Positions 1 through 8,675 of a DNA stretch of 40,154 nt are shown one piece after another. Position numbers and translations under genes: made by a program. Each line of letters begins with the position of its first letter. The stretch's first letter is position 1. A model generated the notes under the pieces. That model did no database searches. It worked only from the letters and a program-made list of their open reading frames with translations, and was not told the DNA's origin. Origin of the DNA: Mesorhizobium sp. LNHC252B00 (GTDB lineage Bacteria > Pseudomonadota > Alphaproteobacteria > Rhizobiales > Rhizobiaceae); NCBI RefSeq assembly GCF_000502955.1, contig NZ_AYWO01000003.1, forward strand, positions 354,572 through 394,725, read 5' to 3'.

Positions 1-88
1 CAAGGCTGTGGTTCAGGCTGTCGAGCAGGTCCGGCGCCGTATCGATCAGCGTACCGTCAAGGTCGAACACGATGATCGGGCGGGTCAT
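1..88 (-). CDS. gph: Phosphoglycolate phosphatase-like HAD hydrolase (partial, 5' end only)
   Basis: Only the first 29 codons lie inside the window; the gene runs off the left edge. The protein opens with MTRPIIVFDLDGTLIDTAPD, which carries the HAD motif I (DLDGT) with its nucleophilic Asp, followed by the TAPDL stretch usual in Gph-type phosphatases. These enzymes remove the phosphate of 2-phosphoglycolate in the cytoplasm. The gene is divergent from rpiA, a neighbour often seen in rhizobia. The cap domain and motifs II-IV are not visible, so another HAD subfamily (for example a beta-phosphoglucomutase-like enzyme) is possible, although motif I and the context favour Gph. Confidence 0.75.
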   Translation of the reverse strand, partial: MTRPIIVFDLDGTLIDTAPDLLDSLNHSL

Positions 89-486
89 GGTCTGTCCTGG
101 GCCAAGTTTATGCAATGGGCAGGCGATAGCGGCTGCGGCGCGTCAAGGCAAGCTCACTGGGCAAGCGCACGGGGCCAGCCTGGTCAGGGAGATATCGGGC
201 GGGGCATTTCGCGGCGAGCCGCCAGAAATGGAAAACCCGCCATGGCGGCGGGTTGTTGGCGCAAATCAGCACCATAGACAAATATGTAGCACAGCTGCCG
301 TCACCGGTCAACGCGTTTAAGGAAATAATTCCTAATATCCGTCGCCCCTGCGTCGCCCGGTGACCGCGCATGCACAACATCGATGCGATGCTGCACATCT
401 CCGGGGCACGCAGCGGCCGGGGCTTTGACCGGACCGGCAAAGATGCTACGAGCCCCAAACGTCAGGGTTTCGGGGCAGCAAGCGGC
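89..486. other. Intergenic region between gph and rpiA
   Basis: About 400 bases separate the divergent gph and rpiA starts and should hold both promoters. I see no convincing gene: the reading frames crossing it lack a ribosome-binding site and do not look like protein. A small palindrome, AGGAA-ATAA-TTCCT, lies at 320-333 in a locally AT-rich patch and could be an operator or a hairpin in the rpiA leader. No clear -35/-10 pair stands out. Confidence 0.4.
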
Positions 487-1218
487 ATGGATGCAAGGCA
501 ATTGAAGGTCGAAGCCGCACGGGCAGCACTCGCCCATGTGAGCGACGGCATGCGGCTCGGCATCGGCACCGGAACCACGGCCGAAGAGTTCGTGCGGCTG
601 CTCGCCGACAAGGTCGCCGGCGGCATGACTGTCATCGGCGTGCCGACTTCGGAGCGCACCGCCGTGCTTTGCCGCGAGCTTGGCGTGCCGCTGTCGACAC
701 TGGAGGAAACGCCCGAACTCGATCTCACCGTCGACGGCGCCGACGAGGTCGACCCGGAACTGACCTTGATCAAGGGCGGCGGCGGCGCGCTGCTGCGCGA
801 GAAGATCGTCGCCGCGGCATCGCAGCGCATGATCGTCATCGCCGACCGCTCGAAGATGGTCGCCACACTCGGCCGTTTTCCCCTGCCGATCGAAGTCAAT
901 CCGTTCGGCCTTCGCGCAACCGAAATCGCGATCGGCGCCGCGGCTGAAAAGCTCGGTCTTTCCGGTCCGGTCACATTGAGGATGACGGGGGAGCAGGCTT
1001 TTGTTACAGACGGCGGCCATTTTATCCTCGATGCATCTTTTGGCCGCATTCCGGATACAAGAGCGCTTTCGAATGCTCTCCACGCCATTCCGGGCGTGGT
1101 CGAGCACGGTCTTTTCATCGGGCTGGCGTCAGTGGCCATCATCGCCGGCGGCGACGGTATCGAAACTGTCCATGCCGCCCGAAAACCAGGGAGTTCTACC
1201 GATCATGATGTTGCATAA
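487..1218 (+). CDS. rpiA: Ribose-5-phosphate isomerase A
   Basis: A protein of 243 aa, the usual RpiA length. It interconverts ribose 5-phosphate and ribulose 5-phosphate in the non-oxidative pentose phosphate pathway (cytoplasm). Family signatures are the N-terminal substrate loop [11 protein letters not shown] (about residues 24-34), TVDGADEVD with the catalytic Asp, the [11 protein letters not shown] segment, and IADRSK. The frame is open further upstream (to 370), but ATG 487 starts the conserved [11 protein letters not shown] segment, so I use it. The stop overlaps the start of the downstream DUF2059 gene by 14 bases, which suggests co-transcription and coupled translation. Confidence 0.95.
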   Translation: MDARQLKVEAARAALAHVSDGMRLGIGTGTTAEEFVRLLADKVAGGMTVIGVPTSERTAVLCRELGVPLSTLEETPELDLTVDGADEVDPELTLIKGGGGALLREKIVAAASQRMIVIADRSKMVATLGRFPLPIEVNPFGLRATEIAIGAAAEKLGLSGPVTLRMTGEQAFVTDGGHFILDASFGRIPDTRALSNALHAIPGVVEHGLFIGLASVAIIAGGDGIETVHAARKPGSSTDHDVA

Positions 1219-1804
1219 CCGGGTTCGCAGCCTTTCCATCCTTCTGGCGGCCTCAGCCGTTTTCGCCTTCTCGTCGCCGGCGTTTTCGCAGGATGTGACG
1301 GAATCGCACCTGAAGGCCGCCCGTGCCGCGGTAGCCGCGATCCACGCGACCGACCCGTTCGACAACATCTTGCCGCAGGCAGCCGCCGCGCTTGAATCGC
1401 AGCTCATCCAGAAGAACCCGGACATGCAGGAACTGATCGGCAAGACGATCAGCGAGAAGGCTCTGGCGCTTGCTTCGCGCCGCGCCGACCTCGAGAAGGA
1501 AGCAGCACTCGCCTACGCAAAAGTGTTCTCCGAAAAGGAACTGACCGACATCGCCAACTTCTACAATTCCGATTCGGGCAAGAAGCTCCTCGATAGCGGC
1601 CCGACGGTGACCCGCGACCTGGTTAAGGCAGCCGACATCTGGCAGAACGGTGTCGGCCGCGACCTCGCCCAGCAGGTCGGCGAAACATTGGCCGCGGCCG
1701 CCAAGGCAAAGGCGCCTGCCGCGCCTGCCGCGCCCGCGGACGGAGCCGCGCCTGCGGATGATGCCGCACCCGCCGATGGTGCGGCGCCCGCGGACAACAA
1801 CTGA
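1205..1804 (+). CDS. DUF2059 domain secreted protein
   Basis: A protein of 199 aa with a typical Sec signal peptide ([20 protein letters not shown], then a cleavage-like AFSQ near residue 28), so it is probably periplasmic. The mature part matches DUF2059: a helical domain with the conserved [12 protein letters not shown] and the preceding alternating Ala/Leu/Glu helices. No enzymatic motif is visible and the function of the family is unknown. The last 35 residues are a low-complexity Ala/Pro/Asp tail built from repeated APADGA-like units, probably disordered. The start overlaps the end of rpiA, and a strong terminator follows at 1842-1868, so rpiA and this gene form a short transcription unit. 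Confidence 0.8.
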   Translation: MMLHNRVRSLSILLAASAVFAFSSPAFSQDVTESHLKAARAAVAAIHATDPFDNILPQAAAALESQLIQKNPDMQELIGKTISEKALALASRRADLEKEAALAYAKVFSEKELTDIANFYNSDSGKKLLDSGPTVTRDLVKAADIWQNGVGRDLAQQVGETLAAAAKAKAPAAPAAPADGAAPADDAAPADGAAPADNN

Positions 1805-1841
1805 CCCCCCGCATTTCAAACGGCCTTGCGGCCATCAGCAA

Positions 1842-1868
1842 AGCCCGGCTTGTCCGGGCTTTTCTTTT
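1842..1868 (+). terminator. Rho-independent terminator after the DUF2059 gene
   Basis: The stem AGCCCGG / CCGGGCT (1842-1848 with 1854-1860) has a five-base loop and is followed by TTTCTTTT. It lies 38 bases after the DUF2059 stop and 53 bases before the gor start, separating the two transcription units. Confidence 0.85.
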
Positions 1869-1920
1869 GGCGTTTTGCAGCCTACCTGTCTCTCAAATTT
1901 CCGAAGCTCGAGGAGCCGTC

Positions 1921-3312
1921 ATGGCCGGTTACGACTACGATCTTTTCGTCATCGGCGGCGGCTCCGGCGGAGTGCGCGCGGCTCGCGTGGCGGCGGCACT
2001 CGGCAAGCGGGTCGGTATTGCCGAGGAATACCGTTTCGGCGGCACCTGTGTCATCAGGGGCTGCGTGCCGAAAAAACTCTATGTCTATGCCTCGCAATTT
2101 CCCGAGCATTTTGCTGACGCCGCCGGCTATGGCTGGACGGTTCCGCAAGCCAGTTTCGACTGGCAGACGCTGGTCGCCAACAAGGATCGCGAGATCAGCC
2201 GGCTGGAGGCGATCTACAAGCGTAATGTCGAGGGCCCCGGCGGCGAGACCTTCCATTCGCGGGCCACGATCGTCGACCCGCATGTCGTGCATCTTCTCGG
2301 CGAAGACCGTACCGTCACCGCCGATCAGATCCTGATCGCGACTGGTGGCCGCCCGGCGGCGCATCCGGCCTTGCCGGGCCACGAACATTGCATCTTTTCC
2401 AACGAGGCCTTCGACTTCAAGGAACTGCCCAAGGCAATCATGATCGAAGGCGGCGGCTACATCGCAGTCGAGTTCGCCAACATCTTCCACGGTCTCGGCG
2501 TCGACACCACGCTTGTCTATCGCGGCAAGGAGATCCTCAGCCGATTCGACATGGACCTGCGGCGCATGCTGCACGAGACGATGGAAAAGAAGGGAATACG
2601 GATCCTCTGCCATTCCGTGTCCGAATGGGTGCGCAAGCGGCCGGACGGCCGGCTCGACGCACTTCTCAGCAGCGGCGAGGTGCTGACGGTCGACCAGGTG
2701 ATGCTGGCCATCGGCCGCATTCCCAACACCGAGAATATGGGGCTGGAAGGCATCGGCCTGGAGATGACCAAGACCGGTGCGATCGCCGTCGACCAATACT
2801 CGCGCACCAATTTCGACAACATCTGGGCGATCGGCGACGTCACCAACCGCGTGCAGCTGACGCCGGTGGCGATCCATGAGGCGATGTGCTTCATCGAAAC
2901 TGCCTTCAAAGGAAATCCGACCGCGCCCGACCACGACACGATCGCCACGGCCGTGTTTTCGCAGCCCGAGATCGGCACCGTCGGCCTGTCGGAGGACGAT
3001 GCGGTCAAACGGTTCCCTGAGATCGAAATCTACCGCGCGACATTCCGGCCGATGCGGCACACGCTGTCCGGTCGTGACGAGAAGATGCTGATGAAGCTGG
3101 TGGTCGATGGCGCGTCGAAGAAAGTGCTTGGCGCCCACATATTGGGGCCGGACGCCGGCGAGATGGCGCAGCTTCTGGCCATTCCGCTGAAGGCCGGCCT
3201 GACCAAGGACGATTTCGACCGCACGATGGCGGTGCATCCGACAGCCGCGGAAGAACTGGTCACCATGTACAAGCCGACCTATCGCGTGAAGGGCGGCGAG
3301 CGGGTGGATTGA
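1921..3312 (+). CDS. gor: Glutathione-disulfide reductase
   Basis: A protein of 463 aa, the normal length. This FAD-dependent cytoplasmic enzyme uses NADPH to reduce oxidised glutathione. The N-terminal FAD site is FVIGGGSGGVRAAR (residues 9-22). The redox-active disulfide is in GGTCVIRGCVPKK, with Cys43 and Cys48. An NAD(P)-binding motif (MIEGGGYIAVEFA) lies mid-protein, and the C-terminal dimerisation domain carries the catalytic HPTAAEE. ATG 1921 is chosen over upstream codons because it directly precedes the FAD fold and follows a GGAG ribosome-binding site. It is transcribed separately from rpiA behind a terminator and converges on mgtE. The VIRGCVPKK sequence favours glutathione reductase over dihydrolipoamide dehydrogenase. 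Confidence 0.95.
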   Translation: MAGYDYDLFVIGGGSGGVRAARVAAALGKRVGIAEEYRFGGTCVIRGCVPKKLYVYASQFPEHFADAAGYGWTVPQASFDWQTLVANKDREISRLEAIYKRNVEGPGGETFHSRATIVDPHVVHLLGEDRTVTADQILIATGGRPAAHPALPGHEHCIFSNEAFDFKELPKAIMIEGGGYIAVEFANIFHGLGVDTTLVYRGKEILSRFDMDLRRMLHETMEKKGIRILCHSVSEWVRKRPDGRLDALLSSGEVLTVDQVMLAIGRIPNTENMGLEGIGLEMTKTGAIAVDQYSRTNFDNIWAIGDVTNRVQLTPVAIHEAMCFIETAFKGNPTAPDHDTIATAVFSQPEIGTVGLSEDDAVKRFPEIEIYRATFRPMRHTLSGRDEKMLMKLVVDGASKKVLGAHILGPDAGEMAQLLAIPLKAGLTKDDFDRTMAVHPTAAEELVTMYKPTYRVKGGERVD

Positions 3313-3333
3313 CGGGCAAAACCCGGGCTTGAG

Positions 3334-3366
3334 GAACTCCGCCGCGGCACGGTCACGGCGGAGTTC
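3334..3366. terminator. Intergenic inverted repeat between gor and mgtE
   Basis: An 11-base perfect inverted repeat, GAACTCCGCCG / CGGCGGAGTTC, lies between the convergent gor and mgtE stops. The position suits a bidirectional terminator, but no T run follows on either strand, so it may act weakly or mainly protect transcript ends. Confidence 0.5.
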
Positions 3367-3375
3367 AGGAAGCCG

Positions 3376-4732
3376 CTACAGCAATGTCCCGCGCAGGATC
3401 ACTAGCGCCACCGAGAAATAGATCACCAGCCCGGTGACATCGACCAGCGTGGCGACGAACGGTGCCGATGCGCTGGCCGGATCGAAGCCGATGCGTTTCA
3501 AGGCGAATGGCAGCATCGATCCCGATAGCGAGCCGAAGGTGACGATGCCGACCAGGGCCGTGCCGACTGTGGTCGCGATCAGCGGCCAATGCGGGCCGTA
3601 ATCGTAGAAGCCCATATATTGCCAGAGCGCGATGCGGCAGATGCCGACCACGCCGAGCATGGCGCCGAGCACGAGACCGGTGGGCAGCTCGCGCAGCGCC
3701 ACCCGCCACCAGTCGCCAAGACCGATCTCGCGCAATGCCAGCGCCCGGATGACGAGCGATGTCGCCTGCGAGCCGGAATTGCCGCCCGAGCTCATGATCA
3801 GCGGGATGAACAGCGTCAGCACGATCGCCTTCTCCAGCTCGCCCTCATAGCTCTGCATGGCGTTGGCGGTCAGCATCTCGCTGATGAACAGCGCGCACAG
3901 CCAGCCGCCGCGCTTCCTGATCATGGCGAGGAAGCTCATCTTCATGTACGGCTCGTCGAGCGCTTCCATGCCGCCGAAGCGGTGCGCGTCCTCGGTCGTC
4001 TCCTCGATCATCGTGTCGATGATGTCGTCGATGGTGACGATGCCAAGGATTTTGCCGTGGTCGACGACCGGGACGGCCAGCAAATCGTATTTGGAGATCG
4101 TCTGCGCCAGGGTTTCGCGATCGGTGAGCGGGGTGACCGTCACCGGCGCACGATCCGGCGCCACGGTCATGATCGAATCGTCCGGTGATCAGCCGGCGCA
4201 GGCCGGTCGACCGCACCAGGAGATGCGTTTGCGGATCGACGATATAGATCGCGTAGACGGTCTCGCGCGTCCGCTCGACCTTGCGGATGTAGTCGAGCGT
4301 GCGCCCGACGGTCCAGTCCGCGGGCACGCTGACTAACTCCGTCGTCATGATTGATGCGGCGCTGCCTTCAGGATAGCCGAGAATGGCAAGCAGCGTGGCA
4401 CGCAGAGGCGGCGCAAGCCCGCCGAGCAGCTCGGAACGGGCCGGCTCGTCGAGCTCGCGCAGGATATCGGCGGCGCGGTCAACCGACATGGCGGTAAGAA
4501 GTCTGCCCGCCTTGGCGCGCGGCAGCGCCTCCATGAGTTCGGACGCGCCGTCGAGTTCAGGCTGATCGAAGATCTCGACAAGCCGCTCGAATGTCACTTC
4601 ACAAAGCAGTTCCGTCGCGGTTTCCCGCGGCTCCCTGTTCAGGGCCTCGACGATGTCGGCGACGTGATCATTGGCGAGGATGCGGGCGATGGCGACGGCT
4701 TCGTCGCTCGCCACCGTGGTAAATTCGTTCAT
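3376..4732 (-). pseudogene. mgtE: Magnesium transporter MgtE, interrupted by a frameshift
   Basis: Two overlapping minus-strand frames together spell one MgtE protein of about 450 aa. The first (from ATG 4732) gives the N-terminal MgtE domain and the first CBS domain up to LVRSTGLRRLITG. The second resumes at DDSIMTVAPDRAPVTVTPL and gives the second CBS domain (VVDHGKILGIVTIDDII) and the five-helix membrane pore domain, including MSSGGNSGSQA and the ending LVILRGTLL. The shift lies near 4180-4190, where loss of one base or gain of two would restore the frame. MgtE imports Mg2+ (also Co2+), and the CBS domains gate the pore. As read, the second half could only be made from an internal ATG and would lack the sensor domain. 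A sequencing error is the main alternative to a true pseudogene. Confidence 0.85.
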
Positions 4733-5002
4733 GGCTCACTCCTTGCCGTCCGGCAGGACATGAACCATTGGAGGTCACGTCCAGGCGGACGGCGGTTGCG
4801 TTCGACTGTGACTGTCGCCAGGCATGGCGCGGTGACCTTTCTGCTTGCGGGTTCGCGTTTGACTGTCTGCAAGCGGGCGCAACATAGGAGCGCAACTTGC
4901 CGTGTCAATCGCGGTGAGGAAGGATAATACCGGCGAGCGGCCGAGATCGCGCGACTGTGATCGTCGGCAGCCGCATTGCGGCCAACTCAAACCGCTGGGG
5001 CG

Positions 5003-6895
5003 CTATTTCTGCTTCAGCCGGCGCGAGAAGCGTAGCCACTTGTCCTCGACCGGCCTTGGCTGTGCGAGAATGGTTGTGAGCTCGACGGGCAAGGTCGGAA
5101 CCAGCGGCTTCTTGGTGGCGACACCGTCGGCGATGGCGACGATGCTGTGATAGAATTCGCTGCCGGTGATCGATCGCGGCGCCACCGCCTCGTGCATGAC
5201 GCTGATCACCGTGACATCGGGGCAGTTGTCCTTGATGGCCTGGTGGAAGGCAACCTTGCCATCGGGGTCGAGCGCTCCGGTCGCCTCGTCGAGGAACAGC
5301 AGCCCCGGCTGCTGCAGCACGATGCGGGCCACCACCAGCTTCTGTTTCTGGCCGCCCGACAGGACCTGATCCCAGCTTTTGCCTTCGCGGTTTTCGTCGG
5401 CCATGTGCTCGATGAAATCGCCAAGCCCGGCCTTGTGCAGCGCCGACGCGACCTGCGCGTCGCTATGGTCGTGGTCGGAGCCGGGCAGGCAGGCCAGCTG
5501 TTTCAGCGACACCGGCTGCAGCTTGACCTCCTGGGCGGCAAAGAAACTCTTGACGCCTTCCGGGAAGACGATGGTGCCGCGGCCATAGGGCCACAGGCCA
5601 TTGATCGCCTTGATCAGCGAGGTCTTGCCGCAACCGGATTCGCCTTTCAGGAAGGTCCATTCGCCGCGCCGGAAGCGCAGATTGGCGGCGCTAAGGAACG
5701 GCGTGGCATCCTCGCCCTGATGCGCCAGCTCCAATTTCTGGATGGTCAGGCCGAAAACCGCGTTCTGGCTGGCATACTGGAAGTCGGAGCGGCCGGTCTG
5801 GCTGTAGAATTCCTGCGGATGCTGGACATTCTCGATCGCGTTGGCCAATTCGGTGACACGCTGGCTGTTGGCGCGCAGCGTGGCGATGGCGGGCATGACA
5901 TGGATGAACCAAGAACACTGGCCGATCAGCGAATTGACCAGCTCGGAACCGGTTATGTAGCCCTTGAGGTCGAGGCCGTTGTGGATGAACGGCACCAGGC
6001 CAGGTCCGTAGGCGACAATGCGGGCGCCGATGAAATTGTAGATCAGTTCGAACGACATGTAGACCGTGTTGACGATGTTCAGCCGCGTCCAGGTGCCGTC
6101 GATATCGACATAGAGCCGGCCATGCATAGTCCTCTGTACGCCTTCGCCCTGAGACGCCGCGACATGGAAGCTGCGGCGCAGGAACGTCGTCAGCTCGCCG
6201 CGATAGCTGCCTTCCGCCTGCTGCATCCTGACGTTGAGGCGCTCGAGCAGGCTGCCGAGCTTGACCGCGATCCATGTGTTCAGCGGCACGTAGGTGGCGA
6301 CGCCCAGGAAGGCGAGGATGGCGCTGCCATAGTTGCCGAGGAACTCCAGGCCTTTCACCTCGACGGAGTTTTCGAGCAGCTTCTGGCCGACGAAATAGAG
6401 CGAAGTGGCGACGCCAAGCACGCCCATGGCGAGGCCGATGGCGCCGCCGGTCATGTCCTTGATGGATTCCTGGACGCGTTGGTCGATGTTGTCGGGGGCC
6501 GGTGCGCCGCTGCCGGTCGCCGCATGCTGAGCATGGAAATGGGTATGATTGCCATCCAGCAACGCTTCATTGAAGCGACTGTCGAGCCAGCCGCGCCATT
6601 TGCGGTGCAATGTCGCCGAGACAAGATTGCGGATGCCGGTAAAGCCGGCGTCCTTGAGCAAGACCAGCAGCACGAGGATGCCGGCATTGACCAGCAGCGA
6701 GCGAAGCGGCGTGGTGTTGGCGGCGTCATGGAAGAAGGCGATCGAGTTGACCAGTTCGCCGGAGGCCTCGGCGAACCAGACACCGGCCTTGCTGGACAGC
6801 GCCGTGAGCAGCGCAATCACCAGCGTCAGTGTCCAGGCTTCCTTCCAGCGGTCGGAGACCCAGTAGGCCCGCATCAGGCCCCAGAAGCTGCGCAT
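5003..6895 (-). CDS. ABC transporter, fused membrane and ATP-binding domains (SbmA/YddA/ABCD-type)
   Basis: A half-transporter of about 630 aa. The N-terminal half is a membrane domain of the ABC_membrane_2 kind with about five or six helices (for example LTLVIALLTALSS, SLLVNAGILVLLVLL, GSAILAFLGVATYV). The C-terminal half is a nucleotide-binding domain with Walker A GESGCGKTS, signature LSGGQKQK, Walker B LLFLDEAT and the switch His in VMHEA. It probably dimerises in the inner membrane. SbmA-like relatives handle peptides and vitamin B12 analogues, but the substrate here is unknown. The frame stays open to a TTG at 7000. I prefer ATG 6895 because the extra 35 codons use AT-rich codons unlike the gene and no start has a good ribosome-binding site. 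Confidence 0.8.
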   Translation of the reverse strand: MRSFWGLMRAYWVSDRWKEAWTLTLVIALLTALSSKAGVWFAEASGELVNSIAFFHDAANTTPLRSLLVNAGILVLLVLLKDAGFTGIRNLVSATLHRKWRGWLDSRFNEALLDGNHTHFHAQHAATGSGAPAPDNIDQRVQESIKDMTGGAIGLAMGVLGVATSLYFVGQKLLENSVEVKGLEFLGNYGSAILAFLGVATYVPLNTWIAVKLGSLLERLNVRMQQAEGSYRGELTTFLRRSFHVAASQGEGVQRTMHGRLYVDIDGTWTRLNIVNTVYMSFELIYNFIGARIVAYGPGLVPFIHNGLDLKGYITGSELVNSLIGQCSWFIHVMPAIATLRANSQRVTELANAIENVQHPQEFYSQTGRSDFQYASQNAVFGLTIQKLELAHQGEDATPFLSAANLRFRRGEWTFLKGESGCGKTSLIKAINGLWPYGRGTIVFPEGVKSFFAAQEVKLQPVSLKQLACLPGSDHDHSDAQVASALHKAGLGDFIEHMADENREGKSWDQVLSGGQKQKLVVARIVLQQPGLLFLDEATGALDPDGKVAFHQAIKDNCPDVTVISVMHEAVAPRSITGSEFYHSIVAIADGVATKKPLVPTLPVELTTILAQPRPVEDKWLRFSRRLKQK

Positions 6896-7013
6896 CGACG
6901 ATACCGGCGTCAGAAGCGATCGCCCTGAGGCATCGCGAGGTGTTTTTTCCGGTACTGACTCTTGCGATGGTCTACCGACCCGAATCACGATCCCGCCCAA
7001 ACCTTTTTTCTTT

Positions 7014-7030
7014 TGTTACGGATGGTAACA
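7014..7030. promoter_or_regulatory. Palindromic operator-like site TGTTAC-N5-GTAACA
   Basis: Perfect six-base arms with a five-base spacer lie in the AT-rich stretch just upstream of the ABC transporter gene. The size and spacing fit a dimeric helix-turn-helix repressor site. No regulator gene is next to it. Confidence 0.4.
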
Positions 7031-7401
7031 CCAATTGATCATTTTCCATTAATTTAAAACCCGGCCGACTGGATTACCCCGGCAGCCGTTGCCGTGAGGC
7101 AACAGAGTGCACGCTGAAATACGACGGCAACGGTCGGCAGAAATCAGGATATAGTGATTGATTTCAAGGAATTGACCTGCAGCGACCAGCTGTCACGGCA
7201 GCTTCCCCAAGGGAAGGTCCTCACACGGTTTTGTGAACTCGAAATCACACGAACCGACCGATTTTCTCACTGCGGGTTGACCTGAGCACCCGAAAATTTT
7301 CCGTTCGTGATCTCGCCGGGGGACGCCGTCACGATCCTTTCCTGAGGAGGAAGTGACCGGAATCATCTGAGCGGTGCGTCCCCTCCTGTCGAGGAGGAGG
7401 G

Positions 7402-7427
7402 GGAACTGCGTTTGACAATTCATCGTT
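7402..7427 (+). promoter_or_regulatory. EcfG-type general stress response promoter
   Basis: GGAAC (7402-7406), a 17-base spacer and CGTT (7424-7427) match the consensus of the alphaproteobacterial general stress sigma factor EcfG (GGAAC-N16/17-CGTT). The site is 69 bases upstream of the ATG of the secreted protein at 7496 and points towards it. A hairpin CCTCCT/AGGAGG lies directly upstream. Confidence 0.65.
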
Positions 7428-7495
7428 CGGAATTGAACCTTGCCTGGCGTTGTCGACACCCATGCATGTCCGGTTCTCCAACAAGGAAGTTTCCA

Positions 7496-7942
7496 ATGCT
7501 TGCACGCGCGGCCGCAATCCTGTCCCTCTTCGCCGGGCTGCCTCTCTTTGCCTGGGTACCTCCGGCGCATGCCGCCTCGCAGGGCATCCCGTCAAGCGCC
7601 GAAGGCCAGATCGAGTTCAACACGCCGTCCGCCAACATCGGCTGCATCTACACACCGAAGGGCGGCACCGGCACCTATGAGCCGCGGGACGGCGGCCCGG
7701 AGCTGAGCTGCTCGCGCATCGAACCGAGCTATATCACCATCATCCTCGGACCCAAGGGGCCGGCCACGCTGATCAAGAACCCGGGCGAGCAGGGTTGCTG
7801 CAGCGACGTCGACAAGCTTGGCTACGGCCACAGCTGGAGTGCGGGGCCGTTCTCGTGCCAGTCGTCAACCAAGGGACTGACCTGCACGGCCACGAACGGA
7901 CATGGATTTTTTATAAGCAAGGCCAAGGCGACGGTGAAGTAA
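7496..7942 (+). CDS. Small secreted Cys-rich protein, DUF6636-like
   Basis: A protein of 148 aa with a clear Sec signal peptide (MLARAAAILSLFAGLPLF, cleavage near AHAA), so it is exported. The mature part has paired cysteines: FNTPSANIGCIY, LSCSRIEP, GEQGCCSD, FSCQSSTKGLTC. It ends with a GHGFFISKAKATVK strand. The spacing of FxTPSxNIGC, the Cys-rich GLTC segment and GHGFF resembles DUF6636-type proteins of unknown function; that assignment is from memory and tentative. ATG 7496 is chosen because AAGGAAG precedes it and it starts the signal peptide. The EcfG-type promoter upstream suggests expression under general stress. It converges on the DsbA-like gene, 36 bases away. Confidence 0.75.
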   Translation: MLARAAAILSLFAGLPLFAWVPPAHAASQGIPSSAEGQIEFNTPSANIGCIYTPKGGTGTYEPRDGGPELSCSRIEPSYITIILGPKGPATLIKNPGEQGCCSDVDKLGYGHSWSAGPFSCQSSTKGLTCTATNGHGFFISKAKATVK

Positions 7943-7978
7943 CGCTTGCCTTGTCGGGAAGGCGAGGGATGGCCGGCC

Positions 7979-8659
7979 TCAGCCGACCTTCTCCAATTCG
8001 CCACGCGCCTTGGCAGCCGCCACCTGACGAATGGCATCAGCCAGGGTATCGGCATCCTGCGCGCCCATGACCGCGTACCTGTCTTCGAGCAGAAAACACG
8101 GCACGCCTGTTATGCCCATGCGCGACGCGGTGGCGATCTCGGTGCGAACCGCCTCGACATCGGCGTCCGTCGGCAAAAGCGTGGCGACCACGGACGCATC
8201 CATGCCGGCTTCGCGCGCGGCTTCGGTCAACACGCCATGGTCGCCGATGTTGGCGCCTTCCTCGAAATTCAGTTGGAACAGCCGGCGCACAAGCCTGTTC
8301 TGCACGGCTTCGCCGGCAGCACCGGCCCAGCGGATCAGGCGGTGCGCATCGAGCGTGTTGGCCGCCACCTTGATGGCGTCGAAGGCAAAGGAAATGCCCT
8401 CAGCCTCGCCCAGCGGCTCGATGCGGTCATGAATCTCGCGGATACGCGTGTCGCTGCCGAACTTGGCCAGCATGTATTCGTGGCGATTCTTGCCCTGCGG
8501 CGGAATGGACGGATCGAGTTGGAAGGGGCGCCACCGGATATGCACGTCGATATCGCCGACAGCGGCAATTGCCTTGTCCAGCCGCTTCTGACCGATAAAG
8601 CACCATGGGCAGACGACGTCGGACACCACATCGACGGTGACGGCGTTCGGTTCGCTCAT
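7979..8659 (-). CDS. DsbA-family (FrnE-type) oxidoreductase
   Basis: A protein of 226 aa with a thioredoxin-fold DsbA/FrnE domain. It opens VTVDVVSDVVCPWCFIGQKR, with the CPWC motif near residue 17, and has a late ITGVPCFLLEDRYAVMGAQ segment carrying the cis-Pro loop. There is no signal peptide, so it should be cytoplasmic, unlike classical DsbA. FrnE proteins are linked to polyketide chemistry and oxidative stress, but the substrate here is unknown. ATG 8659 follows GGAGAT and starts the fold. It lies 16 bases downstream of the solute-binding protein gene on the same strand and is probably co-transcribed with it. Confidence 0.85.
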   Translation of the reverse strand: MSEPNAVTVDVVSDVVCPWCFIGQKRLDKAIAAVGDIDVHIRWRPFQLDPSIPPQGKNRHEYMLAKFGSDTRIREIHDRIEPLGEAEGISFAFDAIKVAANTLDAHRLIRWAGAAGEAVQNRLVRRLFQLNFEEGANIGDHGVLTEAAREAGMDASVVATLLPTDADVEAVRTEIATASRMGITGVPCFLLEDRYAVMGAQDADTLADAIRQVAAAKARGELEKVG

Positions 8660-8675
8660 CTCGATCTCCTGAATT

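Larger units (their letters stand above)
7001..7495. other. Inverted-repeat-rich intergenic region with no gene
   Basis: About 500 bases lie between the divergent ABC transporter and the secreted-protein gene. The left end is AT-rich. I see several perfect inverted repeats: TGTTAC/GTAACA (7014-7030), CCGTTGCCGT/ACGGCAACGG (7086-7095 and 7124-7133), CTTCCC/GGGAAG with a CAA loop (7202-7216), and CCTCCT/AGGAGG with a GTCG loop (7382-7397). An EcfG-type promoter lies at 7402-7427. No reading frame looks coding. A non-coding RNA or long leader would fit, but there is no direct evidence for one. Confidence 0.5.

Noticed and set aside
301..1107. Long minus-strand open frame opposite rpiA
   Set aside because: It is the antisense shadow of a clearly coding, conserved gene in GC-rich DNA and shows no family motif.
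4733..5002. Possible Mg2+-sensing leader upstream of mgtE
   Set aside because: The 270-base gap shows no recognisable riboswitch core or strong terminator-antiterminator arrangement by eye.
5147..6928. 593-codon plus-strand frame opposite the ABC transporter
   Set aside because: It mirrors the ABC transporter, whose Walker and signature motifs prove the minus strand is coding. The plus-strand product is an Asp/Gly/Arg-rich shadow with no recognisable domain.
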